From the NCBI RefSeq assembly GCF_041296385.1, contig NW_027184085.1, forward strand, positions 2,300,501 through 2,364,500: a DNA stretch of 64,000 nt. Direction: 5' to 3'. Of the stretch, positions 34,869 to 46,752 are shown piece by piece (the first letter of the stretch is position 1; the number at the start of each line of letters is the position of its first letter). The notes beneath the pieces are model-generated. The model did no database searches. It worked only from the letters and a program-made list of their open reading frames with translations, and had not been told where the DNA came from. The position numbers and the translations under genes are program-made. This DNA comes from Aphelocoma coerulescens. Its lineage: Eukaryota; Chordata; Aves; Passeriformes; Corvidae.

Positions 34869-35241
34869 TGTCCAGGGAAGGGAATGGAGCTGGGAAGGGG
34901 CTGGAGCCCCAGGAGCGGCTGAGGGAGCTGGGAAAGGGGCTCAGGCTGGAGCAAAGGAGGCTCAGGGGGGACCTTGTGGCTCTGCACAAGTCCCTGACAG
35001 GAGGGGGCAGCCGGGGGAGGTTTAGATTGGATATTAGGGAAAATTCCTTCCTGGAAAGGCCTGTCCAGCCCTGGCGCAGCTGCCCAGGGCAGTGGTGAAG
35101 TCCCCATCCCTGGAAGGATTTAAAAGCTGTGTGGATGTGGCGTCTGGGGACATGGGTCAGTGGTGGCCTGGGCAGTGCTGGGGAATGGTTGGATTCGGTG
35201 GTCTTGGAGGGCTTTTCCAACCTAAACAATTCTGTGGTTCT
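34869..35241 (+). mobile_element. CR1 LINE fragment, young, internally deleted
   Basis: Sense copy of the CCAACCTAAAC subfamily ending CCTAAACAATTCTGTGGTTC. Bases 34869-35006 are identical over 138 bases to the inverted copy at 49011-49148, and 34918-35017 are identical to 56751-56850. Compared with 48740-49170 it lacks about 60 bases after the GGCAGCCGGGGG block. Its 3' end abuts another CR1 in the opposite orientation. Confidence 0.96.
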
Positions 35242-35460
35242 AAATTGGAAGGAACCCATAAGGATCATCGAGTCCAACTTGCCACTCCTTGCAGGACTAT
35301 CCAAACATAGGAGCATCATCCAAATGCTCCTTGGACTCTGTCAGGCTTGGGGCCATGATCACATCCCTGAGGAGACTGTTCCAGTGCCTGACCACCCTCT
35401 GGGTAAAGAGCCTGTTCCTGATTTCCAGCCTGAAATCTCTCTGATGCAGCTTCATTCCAT
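35242..35460 (-). mobile_element. CR1 LINE fragment, third subfamily, tail-to-tail with the previous copy
   Basis: Antisense copy beginning AAATTGGAAGGAACCCATAA and GGATCATCGAGTCCAACTTG, with CTCTGTCAGGCTTGG and CCACCCTCTGGGTAAAGAGC. Its coding shadow reads LHQRDFRLEIRNRLFTQR and VVRHWNSLL, typical of the CR1 ORF2 C-terminus. The match fades beyond about 35460. Confidence 0.88.
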
Positions 35461-35995
35461 GATGGCTTTGGCCATGGGGCTGTTGCCTTGCTGGGTGGCA
35501 GCACCCATTCTTCACATCCCAAATGCCATGTGGGGTTCTCTGTAGCCCCCAGCTCCCATGGGTTTAGTGGGGAGGGTGTGGAGCCACAGGGAAGGAGGTT
35601 CCTCTGTGGAAAGCTCCTCTCTAAGCCCTTGGGCTTCTCTAGAGGCACCAGGTCTCTGGGGCTGAGTGCCTTGAAGCTAAAGGAGCTGTTGCCTGCTTGG
35701 TTAGGAAAGAAACAGGACACTCTGGGAGGCAGGAAAAAGGTCATTTATCCTGTTGCTGCTCATCCTTGTTAATTCATTGTTTCCGTTGAAAACGCTGCAC
35801 TTAGCTGCTTCATGAATGAACCCAGTGTCTGTGCCTCCAAAAACAACTTGGCTTGGAGAAAAATAAGACCTCCTTTCACCTCCTCTCTGCTCTGCTGTGT
35901 TTTTTCCCCCCCTTCTTTTCTTCCACTCACATCCATCCTGCCTGGGTGGCAGTCCCAGTTTGTCCCCATGGAGCGGGGCTGAAGCCCAGGGGCTG
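35461..35995. other. unique non-coding interval
   Basis: Unique sequence. A pyrimidine-rich stretch (TTTTTTCCCCCCCTTC) lies near 35900. No gene recognised. Confidence 0.5.
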
Positions 35996-36200
35996 GAATC
36001 CCAGAATGGTTTGGGTTGGAAGGGACCTTAAAGCTCATCTTGTTCCACCCCCTGCCGTGGGCAGTGACACCTTCTACTATCCCAGACTGCCCCAAGTCCT
36101 GTCCAGCCTGGCCTTGGACACTTCCAGGGATCCAGGGGCAACCACAGCTGCTCTGGGAAACCTGTGCTGGTGTTTGTCACCCTCAGCATAAAGGATTTCA
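35996..36200 (-). mobile_element. CR1 LINE fragment
   Basis: Antisense copy from GAATCCCAGAATGGTTTGGG through AGGGATCCAGGGGCAACCAC to CCCTCAGCATAAAGGATTTC. 5'-truncated, low to moderate divergence. Confidence 0.94.
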
Positions 36201-37157
36201 GCCCAGGGGCTGCTCCCTGAGCACAGGGGTCCCCTCTGTGGGTGAGGTTTGCTGGGACTGGGACTGCAGGGGTGCTCCAAAGGGGATGGGAAAACTTGAA
36301 GGAGAGGTCTGGAGAAGGGGAAGTGACTCAGCTGCATGGCAGGAGAGACTGTCAGGGAGGAAGGGTGGGTAGGGAGATCCAGATAGATTGGGGAGGCTTA
36401 GCGTGGGGGGCAGAGGGGCTGGAGGGTGACCTGGATGCTGGGATGGGGCCGAGGCATGGCCCAGCTGTGGCAGCTGTGGTGAGCAAAGCCTTTTCCAGCG
36501 ATTGCCTGCGTGTGGAAGGGCAGATGGAGCAGAGGAAAGGTCTCTGCACAGTGGTAGCCGGTCTCCTAATGCCCTTTAGCAGCTGGAATGGAGCAGAGCT
36601 GGCACCACATCAACAGTGAGCTCTCCAAGGACCATCTGTGAGCCAAGGGCAATGAGAACAATTACCAGCCAGAGGAAAAAATCACTGAGAGAGAGGCTGG
36701 AAAAAGCTGTGGGGGAGGCTTAGAGCCAAGCAGAGGCAGGGAGAAGGGGATCTCTAAGCTAATGAGTGGCCAGAGAGAGTACACTGTCTGATGTCCCTAT
36801 CTCATAACACAGGGTCTGTTTAAGGAAGCAGCTGTGTCCGTGAGAAAATGTTTTGCCCTTGGGTTGAGTGTGTGAAAGTGGCTGCCAGGGGATACCTCCA
36901 AAGCAGGGAGTTTAACACTCAGATAAGGCTTGGATGTTGTTTGGGAGTGGTAACGAAAACAAGAGCTGTAAATGAGACCTGGAAGAGTGATTACTCTTTA
37001 TTTGGGGGTTTAAAACAATCTTGAGCTTGTTGGAGTTGAGAGAGCACCTTCTTGGAAGCACAGCTGGGGTTTGGTGCATCAGCCTGTGGGTGTTGGGCTG
37101 GTTAGGGCAATTGGTGAAGCCTGGATGAGATCTAAAGCCGTAATGCCAGGCTGCTTG
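36201..37157. other. unique non-coding interval
   Basis: Purine-rich unique sequence at 36250-36430 and 36660-36760 (GA-rich but interrupted). No repeat family or gene recognised; the 125-codon plus frame at 36242-36619 is not credible. Confidence 0.5.
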
Positions 37158-37570
37158 GGCACACAGAGCTGGAGAGTTCAGCCTGGAGAAGAGAAGACTC
37201 CAGGGAGACCTTAGACTCCCTCCCAGTGTCTAAAGGGGCTCCAGGAGGGAGTCTCCCTGCAGTCTCCTGCAGAGGGACTTTGGACAAGGGATGGAGTGCC
37301 AGCACAAGAGGGAATGGCTTCCCCCTGCCAGAAGGCAGGGATAGTTTTGAGATTGGGAATAAATTCGTCCCTGTGAGGGTGGTGAGGCCCTGGCACAGGG
37401 TGCCCAGCACAGCTGTGGCTGCCCCTGCATCCCTGGCAGTGTCCAAAGCCAGGTGGGACAGGGCTTGGAGCACCCTGGGACAGTGGAAGGTGTCCCTGCC
37501 CGTGGCAGGGGGTGGAATGAGGTGAACTTTAAGGTCCCTTCCAACCCAAACCATTCTGGGACTCTGTGAT
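37158..37570 (+). mobile_element. CR1 LINE fragment with near-complete 3' end
   Basis: Sense copy with GAGAGTTCAGCCTGGAGAAG, CAGGGTGCCCAGCACAGCTG and GGCAGTGTCCAAAGCCAG, ending CCATTCTGGGACTCTGTGAT. It carries a short internal insertion (GGGAGTCTCCCTGCAGTCTC) relative to the 4601-5086 copy. Confidence 0.95.
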
Positions 37571-40432
37571 TGCTGGCCTTGTCCACAGAGCTTTTCTCCA
37601 AGGAATCCTGCCAGCAGGGAGAGAAGCTTTGAAGCTTTTCCCAGGGTAGGGAAGAAACCAAGGAAAGAGTAGATATTTCCTAAGAGTAATCTGGCTGGTC
37701 CATCTGGTACTCCCAAAAAGGCCGGTGAGATGGCACAGCATGGGGGAAGGCTGTAAAAGATCGGAGGCATCAAAGTAGAAGGTGATTAAAACCCAACAAA
37801 ATAGCAGCAAGGATGGTCCCCAGGGAGGGAGAAAGCCTGGCAGAGTTCCATCGGGGAGGGTTAGCAAAGGGAGGGTGGAAATCAAAGCAGGGCACTAATG
37901 AAGGTCAAGCGTATCTCCAAGGCTTTGGGAAGTAGGAGTATCACTGACTCTGAGCTGCAGAGCCTGCTACTCCAGGGAAGGGGGATGGGAGGGACACATT
38001 AATTTGTTAAATGGATAGAAATAAATTAGTGTATGAACCTGTAACATTTGTTTCCCCAGTCTGAAGGGGAGAGATGCGCTGAGCCTGGTTAGGCTGACGT
38101 TTTAACCAGGTTTGCTGAGGTTTTGCAGGTTTTTAAGCCAAGCCTCCCTTTCGGATAGTCTTGATTATAAACTCTTCTCTATCCTGTCTCCCAGTGAAAC
38201 TGTGTGGACTGGAGATGCTGCTTTTCTGACCTCTCTCTTAAGTGTTTGGTGGCTCTTTTCTCCCACAGACCTGGAATGCTGGGGAGGGAACCTGAAAGGG
38301 GGTGGACCGGTTGGGTCACCTTGTCCTAGATGTGTCTACTTCATCAGTATCACCCCGATCCTAACCTGGCTTAGGCTGCAAACCCCTCCAGAGCTTGTCA
38401 CCTTTCCAGGGATCTTTCCTTGCCTGAAAGGGTCAGGATTCTGTCATCCTGCATCCCTCACCCGCATCCCACCCAGCTGCAGAACAAAGTCCTTGCTGTT
38501 AAAGAGACTCGTTAGGCTCACATGGGGGAGTGTGTGGCCCTCACCATCTCTCCTTCCTTCCTCCTGACTGGTTCAGCCATCTCTACTCCATCCTTCAGCT
38601 GGGCCAATGCCTGGCACTTGGACTGAGGGGGTGTCACTGTCCCCACCACGAGCAGGAGCCTGTGGTGATGGGGTTCAGAGGTGGGCAAGGGAAGATGCTG
38701 CCACAGCCTTTGGTTCCCTCTCTTTTGCTGAACTTTGTAGAGGGTGTCACTGCACCTTCTAGCTCGAGGAACCTCCAGGAGCAAGTGTGTTAAGTGTGGC
38801 TTGGTGTTTGGATGGGTCAGAATTTGTGGTGAAGTGGCCTGGAAGTGCCCTCACTTGCAGCTGTGTTGTGGCTGATGTGGGGCAATTCTGCCCCACACAG
38901 GTTTGCTGTGGGGTCAGAGCCTCACTGCTCTTCCCCAGGGACCCACCACAGACAGGCAGGACCAGCACCTCAGCCCAGAGCACCTGGAATTTGGGTGCAA
39001 GTTACCCCTGGCTACCCTGGCCCAGCCACCCCACCAGCAGCACGGGGGTTGCAAGGTCTGGGCTGCCACCACTTCCATGGCAAGCTGAGCATGACCCAAA
39101 TGGAGGAGCCTTTAGCAAGACCAGGCACTGCAAAATAGCTTTTTGATGTCGAGCACATCTCTCGTGATTGCACTCCCTGAAGCGACTTCTTCTCATTTAC
39201 GGTATCTTGACCTAAAGACCTGTCCCAGCAGGAGAAGAACAGGTGGAAATCATGGTGCTCCCCTGCTTCTGTAGAGATCCTGATTGCCTTCTTGTTTCTT
39301 TGCTGACTTTCTCTGTTCCCATTATCTCATGATGGGGGAGTTTTTTAAATAAGTAGGTTTGGGAACAGCAAGGCCATGGAGATAAGAGCCGAGACGACTC
39401 CTGCGCTCAGAGATTCATTACCTGCTCCCATGTGAGCCAGGAGGGAAGCAAGCCTGCTTTTTCTTTCTGTTAATAAAAATATGACACCGGAAATTTAAAA
39501 AAAATCAAATTAAAGCACAGAAGGACCTGAGAAAGTGTGGGGGCTACAAACTACTACTGGAGCAGGAGGGCTCATTAAAATACAAATTATTTAGGAGGAC
39601 AAACTGGAATGCCATTGTACAAAGTGTCACTGACTCTGAGTCCAGCCTAGTGTTTGGCTGCACTTGATAAATGAGTTCATTCTGCTCCTCCTCCTCTTTT
39701 TTCTTTTTTTCATATAAGGGAGAAAAATACACAATTACAAGTTCAACCTGTTGAAAAAATTGCATCCTGCTGGAGCAGTCAGAGCCAAACCTTTCAGGTC
39801 TCACACATCTCCCTAAACGTGGAATCTTGGGTCCTACCCACCTGCTAAAAATCTGGGTGCCTGGGTGAGCACCGGGGGTCCCTGTTGCTGAATTTGGGAG
39901 TGTGTTGCAGTGGGGTGCCCAGAGCAACCCCAGCACAGCCCCTGCCTGCACAGCATCACCTGAGCATGGTGCCAACCTGCCCAGTGTGCTGGCTGAGTAG
40001 GGGTTTTAAGACAAGAAGCCTTTGTCTGCTGTGGTTATTTAATTTTATTTTTTTTCCCTTCTCTTCTAAGTAATTTACTCTGGCTGCACCCTCCCTTGGG
40101 CTTGAGTGGAGTGGGGGGGGGATGTTCTGCCTCGTCAAGTGTTAGTTGTGGCAGAGGAAAAACACCCAGGGAGCTGAGCTGGAGGCGAGGAGGAAGGTGG
40201 GAGTGGAGGTAATGCCTTTTTTGGAGGGATTGGAGTACTTGTGGTTGCACTCTGCTCCTCAGCCTGGCTGCTCATGGATACAGAGCCGGGGAGGAAGAGA
40301 ATGTGGGAGGCAGGCAAGGCAGCAGGGCAATCCCTGGCAGGGCTCTCACCCACTGAGGGTTTTGTGCCAAGCACAGAGACTTGAAGGTGTGCTGAGGAGT
40401 GATGCTGTGGTGATCCTGTCTCCCTTTTAGTG
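37571..40432. other. unique non-coding interval
   Basis: 2.9 kb without a recognised repeat. Open frames reach about 151 codons (38112-38567, plus) and 143 (39544-39975, minus); none resembles a known family. A run of nine G lies near 40112-40121. Confidence 0.5.
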
Positions 40433-40566
40433 CACAGAATCACAGGATCCCAGGATGGTTTGGGTTGGAAAGGACCTTAAAGCTCCTCTCATTCCAACAC
40501 CTTGCCCTAGAACAGGTTGCTCAAAGCCAAATCAAACCCAACCTTGAGTGTTTCTGGAGATGAGGC
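40433..40566 (-). mobile_element. CR1 LINE fragment, diverged
   Basis: Antisense piece beginning CACAGAATCACAGGATCCCA and GGATGGTTTGGGTTGGAAAG, with GAACAGGTTGCTCAAAGCC. It lacks the usual CATGGGCAGGGACACC block, a small internal deletion, and ends near TTTCTGGAGATGAGGC. Confidence 0.9.
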
Positions 40567-42989
40567 AAATACTTTCAGGTGAGACAGAAGAGGCAATCAA
40601 AATTAGTGACTCTTTGGGGAGATGAAATTTCCTGTGAGCTCCTGACAGTTTTGGTAGTGGGAGGGAGGGGATCACAATAGGGAAGATGACCTCGTGTCCA
40701 TGGTCTTTGGCTGATACCTGCTGCATCTTCCCAGTGGCATTTAGAGGTGAGATGGTCTTTTTTTGGATGGGCACCTGTTTTTTACCTTGCATCTGGGAAG
40801 CCCATCAAGGTGGCTACAGTGTTCTTGAAGAAAGCTTCACCTTTTGGTTTGGATCACCTCACCAAAACTCTGTTGGCTGGCATTCAGTGATTTTAAGGCA
40901 AACTGTCTTTTTTTTTTTTTTTCTCCTTTTGGCAAAGGTTGAAACATTTTGTAATGTCTAGCATTAGGTAAGACCTTTGATTTAATACCTTATCCCCTCA
41001 ACTCACCTTCAGCAATAACAATGTGTTCTAATCCACTGCTCAGGTATTGATGGATGGGGCCTGTTTGGGTTAAACATTTGGGACTTGAATTGTTGACCTC
41101 ATTCTGTCCCTGGAGCAGGAGCAGTCAGAGGAGCCATTGAGGAGCAGTGTGAGCAGCAGGTTCTCCATCACTGCTCAGTGGCAGAGTCAAATGGAAATAT
41201 GAGGCCAGCCTGGCCCTTAGCCAGACTTCATCTCCAGTTCCCATGGGAGACTGAATGTTTAGGACAGGTGCCGTATTGAGAAGCCCTCTGCAAATCTTGG
41301 CAGATGGAAAAAAATAGGTTGGAAGCTAAATTTTTCCTTGAATTGGATTCAGGAGGACAGAAAGACATGAGATCAAAAAAATTCTACGTTTTCTGTGAGG
41401 CTGTTTCACGGAGGCTGCTGCCCACCTTCGCTACATTGGTGCATGTGGAAGTGAGCAATGCTTGAGCTTGGTTCAGGCTGGGATTAGGGAACAAACCTCC
41501 CACATCACTCTCCAGGAGAAATGTCACAGTGTCAGTCCAGTGTGAGACCCTCCTCCCCCTCCTTGCTGCTCCAGGGTTCCCCATGAGGTCCAGTGAGGGT
41601 GCCTAACCTTGATGTGGTCATGACGTTGGTCAGGGCCTTCTTGGCTCTTGAGATGAAGAGGTTTCCTCTCATCTTTTGCATGATTGAGCAGGTCTGGTCC
41701 CTTCCAAGGCAGCTGCAGAAGGAGCAGGAAGAAGAGAAGGTACCAGACTGTCCTTCCAGAGCCAGGGGAAGACACAAGTGAAGGCTGGGCAAGAAACTGC
41801 TCCTGTGGACCTAGCTTGGTGTGTCCAAATCACTAAGGACCTGTTTCCTTGCTCCTGTGATACTCTGAAGACCAAAGACATGGATCTGCCCCAGGGTTGA
41901 GAGTGAGGAGCACATATGAGCTGGTGGGCATGCACTCTTCTCTCTCCCACAGGGCCTTCTTCTGCTCTGAACCTACAGAAATGCACTCTCACATGAATTT
42001 TCTGAGCCCCACATCTCTCCAGCATCTACCCAAGCAAGGGATGGATGTTGGCTGGCCATGGCCAGGATTGAGCAACTTTTCCTAAACATGATGTGCCCCA
42101 TGTGAATATGAGTAACTTCTGGTTTTCTAGGATAGAAGAGTAGAAATAAACCAAAATAAAATTAAATTGAATTGATGATGCCTCACCTGCTGAAGAGGGT
42201 GGTAAGGGGTAGTGTAAGTGATGCTGGTGTAACTACGATGTAGCAAAGCTGCTTCACGTAGGCTTGTTTGAGCTTTTAGGCTTGCTAAAGGTTTCTCAAA
42301 ACCTTTTCTTTCAGCTGGATTTATGGGTCTGGAGCAGCAGACAAGGCCTAGGTGTCCAGGTGTTCGGGCTGCCCACAGGGATATCACTCTATGCCTGGTA
42401 CCTCTGTACTTCCCTTTGGGGGTCACTGAGGTGTCTGCGCATGCATCGAGTGTTTTCCCAAGGGACAGATAAAGCTCAGGGATGCGAAAGGCCAGATGGG
42501 ATATTCCTGTTACAAAAAGCTGCTTCAAGCTTTAGTTGATTTCCTCAGGGTCACAAAGGTCAGTGTCAGAATAAAGCATGGAAAGGGCTGGTTTGGGTCA
42601 TGCGTTCTTTCCTGGGCAGTAATCCAACCCCAGATGCAAAGTCCTGCAGCATGGAGTCATTCATCCCGGCCTTCCTCATCCCAGGCTCTGATTTACCTCC
42701 TGATACCCACTCCAAGAAGTTTTCCTTAGAGATGTGTGACATCCAACCTTCTGCCCTCCTCCTGAGCCTGGGGTCCACATCTCCCTGGGAGTATGTGGTC
42801 CCCACCACCACCTGCTATGGCATCACTGCCCCGATTCTGAGCATCCCGCCTCTGCTTTTCCCTGGCTGTCCCCTTCCTCTTACCTTCTGAGGTGCAGTGA
42901 TGACCCCGGCCAGATGCTGGACTGTCATCATCTCAGCTCTGCTCTGATGGCTTGGCCTCTCTTGTTTGTCTAGTACATAGCTGATTTAT
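40567..42989. other. unique non-coding interval
   Basis: Unique sequence. T-run of about 17 near 40906-40922. A good acceptor-like TTTTCTTTCAG ends at 42314 in an open frame (42264-42539) but no donor follows. No gene recognised. Confidence 0.45.
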
Positions 42990-43960
42990 CAGCAGTGATG
43001 TTATGTTTGCTTCCAGATAAGAAAATGCTGAATATTGGAGCTGGGATTGAGCCTTGTGAAATCCCCCTGGAAACAGGCCGATGCCCCTCTGACAGCTATT
43101 TGTTGGGATCCCCTCTGAATTCCCTGCACATGTGCTTTATTCTCATAATGCAGTGCTCATTTTATAATCAGCATGCCACGCCCTGGTAAATCAAATGCTG
43201 TACAAAAGCATATGTGTATTATCTCTAAGCAATTATCTTTATTAACCAAACTTGTAATCTACTCAGAGAATGAAATCAGCTTTGTTTGACATGGTGTGTT
43301 GGCCGCAGAACCTCTCTGACAAACATGAGCTGCATTTCCATCCTTTGATTCCTCTTCTAGGTGACTCTCGGGAGGGTTCCCATTATTTTACCCATGACTG
43401 ATGGCAGGCAAGCCAACCTGTTCATCAGGCCATCCCACTTTCCCCTTTAGCAGATCAGTGCAGTATTTGCATGCTTCCATCCATCTGGATCTTCCTTGGT
43501 ATTCCAAGATTTATTAAAAATTAACATCAGCAGGCCAGAGAGCTTCTCAGCCAGCTGTTGGAGGGCTCCTGGGAGCAAGTTATCCAGGCCTGCTGATTCA
43601 AAATTGTTTATCGCTGGTAGATGCTGTTTAACAACCTCCTTGGTTACTAATGGAGTGGAAAGTACTTAATCCTCCTCAAGTGATACAAGCACCTCGTCCT
43701 GCCTTCTTTCCAGATGCGGAGCAGAAATATTGATTGAACACTTCTTGCCTTTTCTGCATCATTACTTTCCTTCCCATCTGAGGCTGCGCTGCTGATTTAT
43801 ACAAAGGCATTATAATATTGCCGGCATTGCTCGCCGTCCCTTTCCATATGCAGCTGAACGTGTTGCGAGCTTTGCTCTGGGACTCTGCACAGAGCAGAAG
43901 TCTCTGCTGTGTTGCCTCCATTGCTGGGAGGGCCATTCCTTGATATGACACAGTCTAGGG
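42990..43960 (-). mobile_element. ancient CR1/L3-like LINE, decayed reverse-transcriptase region
   Basis: Read on the minus strand with shifts of frame, four blocks match the CR1-clade ORF2 in the right order. Block one is RQEVFNQYFCSASGK (43700-43760; family pattern KAEVLNxFFASVF). Block two is ESAGLDNLLPGALQQLAEKL then LIFNKSW (43503-43600). Block three is DPDGWKHANTALI followed by KGK (43440-43492). Block four is TKLISFSE then ITSLVNKDN and CFCTAFD (43195-43294; RT palm region). In-frame stops and frameshifts show it is long dead. No 3' tail of the young CR1 type is attached. The outer boundaries are approximate. Confidence 0.72.
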
Positions 43961-44433
43961 CTCTGGAAGAGGCCTGAGGACCAGAAAATTCCTCTCTCTG
44001 CCCTCCATCGCTTTGCATTCACTAAGGAGGAATTATGAATTTGCAGAGCCACCTGCAAGAGCTCCAAAACCTCAACCCTTCCAGAAAGGATGAGATTTGC
44101 CCCCAAAACTTTGAGATTTTTAAAGTTGAGACCATTCTACGTCTCAACCTACCTATTAACCCCCTATCTCCATGCTGCCATGTTAATTTTAGGTTAATCA
44201 TCCATGGATATACAAGCCCTCATCTCTCCTAGCACTTAGTGGCTGCTTGCTCTCTCCCCTGACCTAAGGCAGAGCTGCTGTTTCTTTCTCCCATCTTACC
44301 TTTGTCATTTTCCTTTCCTCCTGTTTCCCCAGCTGTGGGTTGTTGCAGTAACAAATCCCACAGCTCATGGTGGGGAGGGCAGATGCACTCAGTGATGGGG
44401 CAGAGATCTTCCAGGGGCTTCTTCTACTTCACT
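43961..44433. other. unique or unrecognised old sequence
   Basis: It may continue the ancient LINE, because minus-strand frames persist to about 44106, but I see no matching ORF2 blocks. Nothing else recognised. Confidence 0.4.
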
Positions 44434-44582
44434 CAGAGAAGCTGTGGCTGCCCCTGGATCCCTGGCAGTGTCCAAGGCCAGGTTGGATGGGGCTTGGAGC
44501 AACCTGGGATAATGAAAGGTAGGGAGTGGAATGGGATGAGCTTTAAGGTCCCTGCCAGCACAAACCATTCTGTGATTCTGTT
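44434..44582 (+). mobile_element. CR1 LINE fragment, 3' end with small deletion
   Basis: Sense copy from AGAGAAGCTGTGGCTGCCCC to ACCATTCTGTGATTCTGTTG. About 17 bases (the GTCCCTGCCCATGGCAG block) are missing after AATGAAAGGTA. Confidence 0.94.
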
Positions 44583-46649
44583 GTGAGTTACTGTGGGAGA
44601 TGCTCACAGCTCTCAGCTCCTTACTCATAGGATTGTAGCTTTCAAATCTCTGCTTTGGGAAGAGAGTCAAAATGTTTTATTTAGCAGAAAAAGGGTTGGT
44701 GTGATGAGATGCTCAGAAACTAGAGCTAAACATGTCCAGGCAAAAAAAAAAAAAAAGAAAGAAAAAAGAGTGCAGATTTCTTTCTAATGAGACTAATAAA
44801 CTTCTAGAAACACTTGCCAAAGGATCAGGGCAAGCCCCCTTGATTTGAAATCTTCCAGCCAAGATTGCCTCTGCTTCTAAATGCGGGAGGGCAGGCAGGA
44901 ATGAGAGCCTTGCTGCAGAAATTACTGGGTGAAGTATTTTATTTTGTATGAAGCTGGAGGGCAAAATACATGATCGTAACGGTCCCTGTTGCTTGAAAAT
45001 ACAGATACGAAATAAACCTTTGTTTTGTAGCCTAAATTTCTTACGAAGTGTGGTCTGAAATCCATGAGTAGATTTAACATGGATGTCAAAACCTTGAATA
45101 ATGGAGTGATGGATGTTAAAATCTTGAATAATGGAGTGAATGTCGTGAGGGGAACAGGCAAAAAAAAAAAAAAAAAAAAAAGCTGTTCTGCTGTAAAGTT
45201 TGGGATGGCAAGGGATGAGGATGCCTGGGGAGCGAAGATGGGAGCTGTACAGGAAAATCCTCCTGCACCCACTCAAGGGGGATTGATCGGCCGTGTTCAA
45301 TATTGTGTGTAGCTCAGGTCCTCCCTCCCGAGTACGGCGTGAAAACAGTGGAAATAAAAGCTTGGCTTTTGCTAGGGAAAAGAATGACCCGCAGTGTCAA
45401 TTTTTTTTTTTTTTTTTTCTGTGGGAAGAAGGGCTGAATTCAATGTTTTCCTTTCTCACTCCATCCTGCTGCAACGCTTCGCTGTGCGGCCGGGCAGGCT
45501 GGTGAGCAGATAATGAATCTGCCGAAATGTGGTTATTGATATAGCTGAGATCATTATACCTGAGGGTCTTGTGAGCTTTCCCATCTAAAGGGGCATTTTT
45601 CAGAAGGTTGTGGTCATGACATAAACAGTCTCATTCCGTCTGAAATCTCAGCTGGCAAAGTCCTGAGCCCGGGAAGATTTTTTTAAATACATTATCAGAA
45701 AGGTAAATCAGGTCAGCTGCATTTTTATTTTTTCTTTCAGCTAGGAGAAGTAAAATGGTTCATTTGCCTTTCAGTATTAATGTGATGCTCTGCAAGGAGC
45801 TGTGGCCTGATCCACAGCTTTAGAAAGCAAAAGAGATTTGTTTCCACCTACATCAGGGTGCTTCTGCAGAATTTCTTATTTCTGGGTGAGGATAACTTTC
45901 CAGTTGGGGAAGGAAAGCAAGTGATCTCTGCAGAGGGTTACCAACTCTTGGAGGCTGAAATGCTGGCTATGATGGGCCATTGTCTTGGTTGTCCTTAGCC
46001 CATCCTTGTGTAGGATGGTGTGAGTGGACCCAGCAAGGAGCTGCGGCTCATTTTGTGTGAGAGCAAAGCAAAAATAACCCATCGAGAAATTACGAGGCGG
46101 GGAAAGCGTTTCAAAATTGCAGCTGGGACTGTGAATTGCACAGGGAGGTTTAAAGTGATTGCGGTGGAGGTCAGGCTGCTCTCTGCAGCTCAGTAGCATC
46201 TGAGTCTTTGTAGATGCTCTCCAGCACCTCCCTTCCATCCCGCAGCAGGCTGTATTTGGGTTTTTGCCACCCATCTCAAATTTGGTCTGGGGTGCCGAGG
46301 AATGTTTTTGGCGTTGGGGATGGTGGCACCAAAAAAGTGGATGTTCAGAAGTTCCATGTGGTCTGAGCCTCCTTGGGGGCTTTAATCTCACCTGGCTTCA
46401 GCTGCCCTGGGGCATGAGAGGTACCCCGAATAAAATTATGCACCAAGCCATCAAGCTCTGAAAAGATTATCTTTGATCCATGTCGTGCCTTTTATTGTTA
46501 ACATCCATTTGTGTTTAAATTTCATTTTATTGCCATTTATTTTTAATTGCCCTCACCCAGCCCCAGTCCTGCACCAAGACAAGCTGAAGCAGACTCAAAA
46601 GTCTTTTTCAGTGAAGAGAAAGGGAGAACTGAAGCGTTGAAAGCGAGTA
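44583..46649. other. unique interval with A/T homopolymers and a short tandem repeat
   Basis: A-runs at 44741-44755 and 45161-45181, T-run at 45402-45418. The 45520-45800 stretch is AT-rich and repeat-free. A good acceptor-like TTTTTTCTTTCAG ends at 45740 but the following frame closes after 14 codons. The minus frame at 44713-45300 is homopolymer-driven. Confidence 0.5.
45079..45138. repeat. 30-base tandem duplication
   Basis: Two adjacent 30-base units starting ATGGATGT and ending AATAATGGAGTG, differing at two positions. Read in the plus frame they encode MDVKTLNNGV and MDVKILNNGV. A 21-base A-run follows 22 bases later, at 45161-45181. Confidence 0.92.
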
Positions 46650-46752
46650 GAGTGACCTGATCTAGTGGAAGGTCCCTGCCTATGACAGGGGAGGTTGGAA
46701 AGACACAGTCTTAAAAGTCCCTCCCAACCTAAGCCGTTCTGGGATTTTTATG
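46650..46752 (+). mobile_element. CR1 LINE 3'-end fragment
   Basis: Sense piece with CCTGATCTAGTGGAAGGTCC, TATGACAGGGGAGGTTGG and AAAGTCCCTCCCAACCTAAG, ending CCGTTCTGGGATTTTTATG. About 100 bases, old. Confidence 0.86.

Noticed and set aside
40923..40970. T-rich acceptor and AG|GTAAGA donor 30 bases apart
   Set aside because: The block is tiny, contains an in-frame stop in the relevant frame, and the T-run is a plain homopolymer.
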